A DNA stretch of 5,540 nt from positions 1-5,540 of the forward strand of contig JAHLWJ010000313.1 in assembly GCA_019057975.1 (NCBI GenBank), read 5' to 3'. The notes under the pieces are model-generated. The model had not been told where the DNA came from. It did not search any database and saw only the letters and a program-made list of their open reading frames with translations. The translations under genes and the position numbers were made by a program. The stretch comes from Promethearchaeota archaeon. GTDB taxonomy: Archaea > Asgardarchaeota > Lokiarchaeia > Sigynarchaeales > SOKP01. Of the stretch, positions 1-4,370 are shown piece after piece (position 1 is the first letter of the stretch; each line of letters opens with the position of its first letter).

Positions 1-89
1 TTATTTTAATTAAACAATATATTATCTCAATATAATTATTTGCAATTAATAAGAAAAGATCAGGACATAATCTTAAAAACTGAACTTTT

Positions 90-713
90 TTAGCTACCTA
101 TTTCTTTGGCTAAAAGCTCTCTCATTTTTGAAGTGATCAAATCAAATTCTTGAATTGTTTTTAAATTAGAGATTTTTATACGCTCTATCAATTTAGAATT
201 CTTAAAATAATCATAATTCAAATCTAAATCGGGGTTATTATCTTTGATTTTCAAAAGTGCTCCTCTTAAAAAAATGGTTATGAAATCTTCGGATGTTTCT
301 CTTATTTCTCTATCCATAGGGTCAAGAAGTTTTATCTCAACTTTATTAAAATCTAAGAAATTTAACACGCATAATAATTTTGATTCTTTTTCTTTACCGT
401 TAGAAAAAATCTTTCTTTTAATATTTGTATCTTTTACCCTTTCCTTAGGTATTTTTTCTTCGAAATATTTTTCTTCAATTGGTTGTTTTTCGACTTCCTG
501 TAAAGATCTTGAGTAAATTTTATCTGCACTCTGAAAAGATTTATCAGATACAAGCGAATTGAGGAAATTTAAGATTTCCCTTAATTCAGAAATCTCTATT
601 TGTAACTCTTCAAGTTGTTCTTTCTTTTTATAATAGAGATTTTGTATTTTACTTAGCGTCTGTGATAATTTTTCAATCTCTGTTTCATTATCTCCAAGAT
701 CCATTGATTTCAT
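90..713 (-). CDS. Hypothetical protein: N-terminal coiled coil, charged linker, unrecognised C-terminal domain
   Basis: I do not recognise this 207-residue protein. Its N-terminus is a clear coiled coil: residues 13, 16, 20, 23, 27, 30, 34, 37, 41, 44, 48 and 51 fall on consecutive a/d positions, almost all Ile or Leu, about six heptads without a break. A low-complexity Lys/Glu-rich linker covers roughly residues 55-111. Residues 112-205 look like a compact alpha/beta domain, with hydrophobic strands around LLCVLNFL and VEIKLLDP, then amphipathic helices around DFITIFLRGALLKI and the C-terminal 30 residues. There is no signal peptide or membrane segment, so it is probably cytosolic and oligomeric. 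The ATG at 713 is preferred because a perfect TTTAAATA box lies about 28 bases upstream and no ribosome site is visible, which suggests a nearly leaderless mRNA. Met4 at 704 is an alternative. It diverges from the ATP-grasp gene. That it is a gene is secure; its function is unknown. Confidence 0.8.
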   Translation of the reverse strand: MKSMDLGDNETEIEKLSQTLSKIQNLYYKKKEQLEELQIEISELREILNFLNSLVSDKSFQSADKIYSRSLQEVEKQPIEEKYFEEKIPKERVKDTNIKRKIFSNGKEKESKLLCVLNFLDFNKVEIKLLDPMDREIRETSEDFITIFLRGALLKIKDNNPDLDLNYDYFKNSKLIERIKISNLKTIQEFDLITSKMRELLAKEIGS

Positions 714-737
714 ATATGTTTTATAAGAAATTAAATT

Positions 738-745
738 TATTTAAA
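738..745 (-). promoter_or_regulatory. TATA box for the 90-713 coiled-coil gene
   Basis: Read on the minus strand this is TTTAAATA, an exact match to the archaeal TATA consensus TTTAWATA. Its centre is about 28 bases upstream of the ATG at 713, so transcription would begin at or within a few bases of the start codon. The sequence between it and the ATG has no Shine-Dalgarno-like stretch, which fits leaderless translation. AT-rich background weakens any single match, but both position and sequence agree. Confidence 0.5.
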
Positions 746-747
746 AA
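740..747 (+). promoter_or_regulatory. Possible TATA box for the 794-1666 ligase gene
   Basis: TTTAAAAA matches seven of eight positions of the archaeal TATA consensus. It would place the transcript start near 770, giving a leader of about 24 bases that contains the GTGAG ribosome-site candidate at 783-787. It overlaps the minus-strand TATA box of the divergent gene by six bases. A second AT-rich candidate, TTAAATTAA near 760-768, would instead give a leaderless transcript, so the assignment is uncertain. Confidence 0.3.
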
Positions 748-793
748 TTAATGCTATTGTTAAATTAAGTAATTTTTTTAAAGTGAGATTAAA

Positions 794-1666
794 ATGCAAT
801 CCATGATAATAACTCCCAATCCTTCAGATCCTGAAGTTAGAATATTATGTAATGAATTCGAGAAAAAAGGCTATAATGTGGAATATTTTATCCCCTCAAC
901 AATGAAAGTAATGGTTTCATTCAAGGAGAAGTTTAAAGAAAAATTTGAAAACCTTGAACCTAGAGCAGCTTTGGTGAGAGGTTTTGGTGCTGCTGCTACT
1001 CAAAAAATTTTTTTTAGGCTTGATATATTAAGAGCGATTGAAGAATATGATGTCAAATTAATAAATTCAAGGGAATCTTTAGAAATCGCAAGTGATAAAT
1101 TTTTAACTTCAATATTTCTTGAGAAACATAAAATTCCAACACCTAAAACAATCATTTGTGAAGACCCTAATAAAGCGTTAGAAGCTTTTGAAGATTTAGG
1201 AGGAGATTGTGTCTTTAAACCACTTTTTGGATCAAAAGGTATAGGAATCACCCGTTTGAATGACAAAGCGTTTGCTGAAAATGTTTTATATTCTTTAAGT
1301 CGTCTAAATGAAGTATTTTATCTACAAAAATTTATCGAACATAATAAGAGAGATATCAGAATTCTAGTTTTAGGTGATAGGGTTATCGCTGGGATGTATC
1401 GAGTAGGCGATAGTTGGAAAACAAATATCTATGCTGGTGCAAAAGCAGAGCCTTTAGAAATTTCAGAAGAATTAGAAAACCTAGCGATCAAAGCAGCTCA
1501 AGTGACCAAAACTGAAATTGCTGGAGTAGATCTAATTGAAGGAAAAAAGGGTTTTCTAGTTTTGGAAGTAAATTCAATTCCGGGTTTTACAGCCTTACAA
1601 AAGGTTACTTCTGTTAATATAGCAGAAGAAATAGTTGAATATTTTTTAAAAGAAAGCAAGGGATGA
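794..1666 (+). CDS. RimK/MptN-family ATP-grasp alpha-L-glutamate ligase
   Basis: This 290-residue protein has the full layout of a RimK-type ATP-grasp ligase, which uses ATP to join glutamate to a carboxyl group through an acyl phosphate. An N-terminal preATP-grasp domain (1-100) includes VRGFG (61-65) and FFRLDIL (73-79). DKFLTS (101-106) and the IPTP stretch (114-117) lead into the ATP-binding part, with K142 and the Gly-rich loop GSKGIGI (146-152). QKFI (178-181), RDIR (186-189) and WKTNIYAGA (208-216) follow. The metal ligands are D246 in GVDLIE and E258 and N260 in EVNSIPGF. Nothing catalytic appears to be missing. The RGFG and FRLDIL motifs and the archaeal setting favour MptN, which glutamylates tetrahydromethanopterin. 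CofF (coenzyme F420) or a LysX/RimK-type substrate cannot be excluded. The ATG at 794 follows GTGAG at 783-787 with a 6-base gap; Met4 at 803 is less likely. The enzyme is cytosolic. The family call is secure, the substrate is not. Confidence 0.92.
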   Translation: MQSMIITPNPSDPEVRILCNEFEKKGYNVEYFIPSTMKVMVSFKEKFKEKFENLEPRAALVRGFGAAATQKIFFRLDILRAIEEYDVKLINSRESLEIASDKFLTSIFLEKHKIPTPKTIICEDPNKALEAFEDLGGDCVFKPLFGSKGIGITRLNDKAFAENVLYSLSRLNEVFYLQKFIEHNKRDIRILVLGDRVIAGMYRVGDSWKTNIYAGAKAEPLEISEELENLAIKAAQVTKTEIAGVDLIEGKKGFLVLEVNSIPGFTALQKVTSVNIAEEIVEYFLKESKG

Positions 1667-1676
1667 AAAGAACTTC

Positions 1677-1695
1677 AAAAAAAAGAGAAAAAAAA
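1677..1695 (-). terminator. Double oligo-T terminator for the 1733-2068 membrane-protein gene
   Basis: On the minus strand this reads as eight T, then CTC, then eight T, starting about 38 bases beyond the stop codon of the membrane-protein gene. Archaeal RNA polymerase terminates at runs of T without needing a hairpin, and two such runs in tandem are a strong example. It lies in the 66-base gap between convergent genes, so it should keep minus-strand transcripts out of the ligase gene. I see no equally clear T run for the ligase itself in this gap. Confidence 0.6.
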
Positions 1696-1732
1696 TAATA
1701 AGATTATAAAGAGCCAAATTATCAATCTCAAT

Positions 1733-2068
1733 TTAAAGATCTTCAATTAATCCTATTAAGAAAGCAATTAATACTAATACTCCTGCGATTATGTCGACAA
1801 AAATAAATAATAATATTGCTAGAATCAAAAGAATAAACCAATGAAATGGGATCGGGTTATTTGGTTTCATTGCAACCAAGAATGTTAAAATTACTACTAC
1901 TAATCCAATAATAAAGTTAATAACAATATCTACTCCGACATCAATTGGTAAAACTTGATATTTATCGCCGATATCTGTAAGCCTAATTATTAAATATACT
2001 AACCCTACAATAGCGCCTAAAATTGTCAGAAATTTCATTAATTGTCCATTTTTGTATTTTTTAGTCAA
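1733..2068 (-). CDS. Small polytopic membrane protein of unknown function (TTG start)
   Basis: This is a 111-residue protein that is mostly membrane segments. Approximate helices are residues 11-30, 46-67, 75-93 and 94-108, the last two separated by only a short turn near D92. A basic N-terminus (MTKKYKNGQ) suggests that end is cytoplasmic. There are no cysteines or obvious catalytic motifs, and I cannot assign a family. The start at 2068 is TTG. It is supported by GAGATGAT five bases upstream, which differs at one position from the ideal ribosome site GAGGTGAT. The reading frame is closed by a TGA only two codons further up. The alternative is the ATG at 2038, which would begin the protein at MKFLTIL and keep all four helices. 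Oligo-T runs follow the gene. Length, hydrophobicity pattern and signals support a real gene; its role is unknown. Confidence 0.75.
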   Translation of the reverse strand: MTKKYKNGQLMKFLTILGAIVGLVYLIIRLTDIGDKYQVLPIDVGVDIVINFIIGLVVVILTFLVAMKPNNPIPFHWFILLILAILLFIFVDIIAGVLVLIAFLIGLIEDL

Positions 2069-2073
2069 TTTGT

Positions 2074-2081
2074 ATCATCTC
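2074..2081 (-). promoter_or_regulatory. Ribosome binding site that supports the TTG start at 2068
   Basis: On the minus strand this is GAGATGAT, one mismatch from GAGGTGAT, the sequence complementary to the usual archaeal 16S rRNA tail, with five bases between it and the TTG. It is among the best Shine-Dalgarno matches in the window and is the main reason for choosing TTG at 2068 over the internal ATG at 2038. Confidence 0.5.
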
Positions 2082-2113
2082 ATTTGAAATAATTGTTGTT
2101 ATTAAGTTATTAA

Positions 2114-2121
2114 ATTATAAA
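2114..2121 (-). promoter_or_regulatory. Possible TATA box for the 1733-2068 membrane-protein gene
   Basis: Read on the minus strand this is TTTATAAT, close to the archaeal TATA consensus. It would start transcription near 2090, giving a leader of about 22 bases that carries the ribosome site at 2074-2081. It sits a few bases from an oppositely oriented candidate at 2126-2133. The surroundings are very AT-rich, so this is a positional argument more than a sequence one. Confidence 0.3.
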
Positions 2122-2133
2122 AGCATTTATATT
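2119..2133 (+). promoter_or_regulatory. Possible BRE plus TATA for the short plus-strand ORF at 2200
   Basis: AAAAGC at 2119-2124 resembles a purine-rich TFB recognition element. It is followed after one base by TTTATATT at 2126-2133, a near match to the TATA consensus. Predicted initiation is around 2155, leaving a leader of about 45 bases before the TTG at 2200. This is the main hint that the downstream ORF is transcribed. Confidence 0.3.
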
Positions 2134-2199
2134 TCAATTTAGAAGTTAATTTAGCTTAATTAAAGAAGACATTACAAGAGACAAAACGTTATTTTTTAT

Positions 2200-2427
2200 T
2201 TGTATAATATCACGATATTTTTCTATTTTAAATACGATTTGTTTTGTAAAAACCATGTGATTGACGAAAAAATAAATCGATATAAGTATGAAATTAACCT
2301 TGCACAAAAATTATCTAGTATGAAACATGCTGATAGAGATTATTATGAGAATATGATAATCAAATTTCAAAAAATCATAAGGTTTTATGAAAATTTAAAA
2401 ATTTGGAGAAAAATTTCAGAAAGTTAG
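2200..2427 (+). CDS. Short hypothetical ORF, probably helical (tentative)
   Basis: This open frame would encode up to 75 residues from a TTG at 2200, or 56 from a GTG at 2257. I see no ribosome site for either. The first ATG in frame is codon 41 (2320). From about codon 20 on it looks like protein: charged, amphipathic helical sequence such as EKINRYKYEINLAQKL and MIIKFQKIIRFYENLKIW, suggesting a two-helix hairpin rich in Lys, Glu, Tyr and Ile. The first 19 codons are Phe/Tyr-rich and could simply be translated AT-rich leader, so the true start may be GTG 2257. It ends 11 bases before the convergent Maf gene. A BRE/TATA-like element lies upstream. No family is recognised. It may be a genuine small gene, a remnant, or chance; there is no other gene in this space. 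Confidence 0.42.
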   Translation: MYNITIFFYFKYDLFCKNHVIDEKINRYKYEINLAQKLSSMKHADRDYYENMIIKFQKIIRFYENLKIWRKISES

Positions 2428-2438
2428 GATTTATAATC

Positions 2439-3041
2439 TTACACGAGAAACAAATTTATTCCAAATTCGTTTTTTAGGATTTCATATAATTTATGCATAG
2501 GGAATCCAATTACATTTGAAGAAGATCCATTTATTTTATTAATGAATAGACTTGCTTTATCATTTATTGAATATGCTCCAGCACGACCTTTCCATTCACT
2601 AGTTCTAACATAACCCCGTATTTCTTCATCTGAAAGGTTTAGAAATTCGACCGATGTTGTATCGAAGTCAATAAAAATTTTTGGATTGTTAGTCTCGGTA
2701 ATTGCCATTCCTGTAATTAAATTATGAGACTTACCCATTAATTTTTTTAGAATAACAATTGCTTCCTTTTTGTTTTTAGCCTTACCTATAATTTCACCAT
2801 TTAATTCTACAATAGTATCCGCTGCGATAATAATAGCTTGCGAATTTTTCTTTAATAACTCTTTTTTAGCATATAACGCTTTAGCTTTTGCTAATTCTTT
2901 TACTAATAAAATTGGATCGGAAATTTTCTCCTTAAATTCTCTTTCATCAATATTAGATGCTAAAACTTCAAAAGGAATGCCAGAATGTTTGAAGATATTT
3001 CCACGATCTACGGATTTTGAAGCTAATATAATTTTTTTCAA
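2439..3041 (-). CDS. maf: Maf-family nucleotide pyrophosphatase (house-cleaning NTPase)
   Basis: Maf proteins hydrolyse non-canonical or pyrimidine nucleoside triphosphates to monophosphate and pyrophosphate, keeping modified bases out of nucleic acids. This protein (200 residues, normal length) follows the family throughout. Numbered from the TTG at 3041: ILASKS (5-10), GIPFEV (21-26), the acidic IDE (31-33), LAKAKA (50-55), the catalytic-site AADTIV (73-78), GKAK (86-89), KSHNLITG (104-111), TTSVEF (128-133), EWKGRAGAY (149-157) and GSSSNVIGFP (172-181). Several pocket residues differ from the consensus: SPRR is SVDR, GKP is GKA, and the IQG after AGAY is IND. The EW version of the EP motif means it is not a standard YhdE-like sequence. 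I prefer the TTG at 3041 because the family begins M-K-K-I-I-L-A-S and a weak GGTAAT site precedes it by four bases; an in-frame TTG at 3053 adds four residues. Cytosolic, single gene. Confidence 0.88.
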   Translation of the reverse strand: MKKIILASKSVDRGNIFKHSGIPFEVLASNIDEREFKEKISDPILLVKELAKAKALYAKKELLKKNSQAIIIAADTIVELNGEIIGKAKNKKEAIVILKKLMGKSHNLITGMAITETNNPKIFIDFDTTSVEFLNLSDEEIRGYVRTSEWKGRAGAYSINDKASLFINKINGSSSNVIGFPMHKLYEILKNEFGINLFLV

Positions 3042-3147
3042 TACTATTACCAATGGATTGGAATTTTAGGATTAACTAGCTATAAGAAGAATTTTATTGT
3101 AAATTATATTAGTTAGTTTATTTTGAATTTAATAACTCTGGATAAGT

Positions 3148-3162
3148 GAAAAAATACATATA
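3148..3162 (+). promoter_or_regulatory. Possible BRE plus TATA for the tandem membrane-enzyme genes
   Basis: A purine run GAAAAAA (3148-3154) resembling a TFB recognition element is followed directly by TACATATA (3155-3162), which matches six of eight TATA consensus positions. Initiation near 3185 would leave a leader of about 30 bases before the ATG at 3219. No Shine-Dalgarno site is visible there. AATAAATA at 3191-3198 is a competing box that would give a leaderless transcript. Confidence 0.3.
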
Positions 3163-3218
3163 ATTAAATAGCTATTAAGTACAAATATAGAATAAATATT
3201 AAAAATATCCGTTTCGAT

Positions 3219-4322
3219 ATGGAATATTTCAATATATGGTTTATTGTTATTGTCTTTTTTTATTTCCTTATTCTTTTTAATTTTATGTATTTATCATACA
3301 AACCAGATTTTTTAAATAACATAACTGGATTTGGGACTTTATTCTTTGTTTTTGCTCATATCCTTTTATTTATAGTATTAATGAATCAAGAAAGTTCATT
3401 ACGAAAAGTAATAGTACCATTGTGGTTATTAACTCTCAGTATCCCCTTACTTTTACCTGTTATATTAATTTTACTTTCTACGTTATTGATGTATGGATTT
3501 AAAAAAATTACTAAAAAGGATCTGACTTCTGTTGGAAAAAAATTAGAAGAAAAACAAAAAGTTTGGAGTAAAGCTAAAAAAGACTCACTCAGAAAATTAA
3601 ATCATGTCTTAATTTTTATTGGTCTTGTAGTGGTATGGTATGTTGGGTTATATATTATTATAGATTATACAGGTTCCTCAACAGGAATGGTTCCTGAAGA
3701 AAATAACATGCTTTTACTATATTTAAAGTTAATTGATGAACCAAATTCGATTACTGAAGTTCTATTTTCATTAGGTTGGTTTTATTATCTATTATTTTTC
3801 TTTTTTTATGTATTTAGTCTATTCATACTAGCGAATGAATTTGCACGAAAATCAAGACGAATCTCGTTTCCTTTTACTTTTTTTACTAAAATATATCTTG
3901 ATGAGAAAGAGCAACAAAATTATGGTACATATTTATATTTTGCGATTGGTCAGATGTTTGCTGCTTTTGTCTGTCCTCCGATGGTCTTTTTTACAATATT
4001 AGGGATTAGTTCAATTAGTGATTTAATGACAAGTCAAATTGGTATAAGATTTGGAAAAACACATATTCCATGGAATGGAAATAAAACCTGGGAAGGAACA
4101 ATTGCAGGTACATTAGCCACTTTAGTAATATGTTTTGTGTTTGTTGGAATTTTCTGGTCATTAATTTTTACTTTAGCATTTTTAATTTTCGATATTTTTA
4201 CTAATAAACCAATTAATCTATCAGATAATTTATTAATACCAATTGGTTGTAGTCTTATCTATTTATTTATACGGTTCTTCTTTAATTTAGATTATAATAC
4301 AATTATACTATCTTGGATTTAA
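3219..4322 (+). CDS. Polytopic membrane enzyme of the CTP-dependent lipid kinase / cytidylyltransferase group (first of tandem pair)
   Basis: The protein has 367 residues and about nine membrane segments: roughly 5-27, 37-55, 66-92, 128-148, 183-205, 237-262, 294-312, 313-328 and 338-355. A charged cytoplasmic loop (95-125) ends in RKLNH (125-129), the RKxxH motif of SEC59/DGK1/VTE5-type kinases. The nucleotide-site signature follows: S267-D268, then IGIRFGK (274-280) and NKTWEG (288-293). D336-N337 with P341 match the family's C-terminal DNxxxP. These enzymes use CTP to phosphorylate dolichol, diacylglycerol or phytol. The SD spacing and FGK also recall CdsA, but CdsA's C-terminal HGGxxDRxD is absent. 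The likely substrate is a polyprenol or isoprenoid alcohol in the membrane; this is inference. The ATG at 3219 is the natural start, with no ribosome site. A related gene follows 48 bases downstream, probably co-transcribed. Superfamily fairly sure, reaction uncertain. Confidence 0.75.
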   Translation: MEYFNIWFIVIVFFYFLILFNFMYLSYKPDFLNNITGFGTLFFVFAHILLFIVLMNQESSLRKVIVPLWLLTLSIPLLLPVILILLSTLLMYGFKKITKKDLTSVGKKLEEKQKVWSKAKKDSLRKLNHVLIFIGLVVVWYVGLYIIIDYTGSSTGMVPEENNMLLLYLKLIDEPNSITEVLFSLGWFYYLLFFFFYVFSLFILANEFARKSRRISFPFTFFTKIYLDEKEQQNYGTYLYFAIGQMFAAFVCPPMVFFTILGISSISDLMTSQIGIRFGKTHIPWNGNKTWEGTIAGTLATLVICFVFVGIFWSLIFTLAFLIFDIFTNKPINLSDNLLIPIGCSLIYLFIRFFFNLDYNTIILSWI

Positions 4323-4354
4323 AAGGATCTGTAAAAATTTTTAAATTATTCAAC

Positions 4355-4367
4355 GTTAAGAGTTAAC
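4355..4367 (+). repeat. Short perfect inverted repeat just before the second membrane-enzyme start
   Basis: GTTAA, three-base spacer GAG, TTAAC forms a perfect 5-base inverted repeat ending three bases before the ATG at 4371. It could be a small operator-like site. As an RNA hairpin it would be weak (mostly A-U pairs). No Shine-Dalgarno site is present in this 48-base gap, and an AT block at 4331-4350 (AAAAATTTTTAAATT) could be an internal promoter about 28 bases before the ATG. Chance is a fair explanation in such AT-rich DNA. Confidence 0.25.
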
Positions 4368-4370
4368 AAC

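Noticed and set aside
1..89. Possible gene fragment or RNA gene at the left edge
   Set aside because: All frames read are closed by stops within a short distance, and no tRNA-like or stable fold is evident; it appears to be AT-rich spacer downstream of the coiled-coil gene.
244..516. Plus-strand open frame of 90 codons
   Set aside because: It lies wholly inside the minus-strand coiled-coil gene, and its Ser/Phe/Leu-rich translation is what antisense of Lys/Glu-rich coding sequence gives.
1000..1266. Minus-strand open frame of 88 codons
   Set aside because: It is antisense to the core of the ATP-grasp ligase, whose motifs are intact in the other frame.
2066..2083. Readthrough or recoding of TGA (selenocysteine) so that translation starts at the ATG at 2083
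   Set aside because: No recoding structure is apparent, the TGA would be the third codon of a non-redox membrane protein, and a good ribosome site already serves the TTG.
2770..3069. Plus-strand open frame of 99 codons
   Set aside because: It is antisense to the Maf gene, which has clear family motifs through the same bases.
3070..3120. Imperfect inverted repeat ACTAGCTATAA / TTATATTAGTTAGT in the spacer upstream of maf and the membrane enzymes
   Set aside because: The arms match only with gaps and mismatches in very AT-rich DNA, so chance cannot be excluded.
3219..4322. Assignment as CdsA phosphatidate cytidylyltransferase or as CarS CDP-archaeol synthase
   Set aside because: SD-FGK-KTWEG resembles CdsA, but the C-terminal HGGxxDRxD signature is missing and RKxxH plus DNxxxP point to the lipid-kinase side. 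The pattern and length do not fit the short CarS family.
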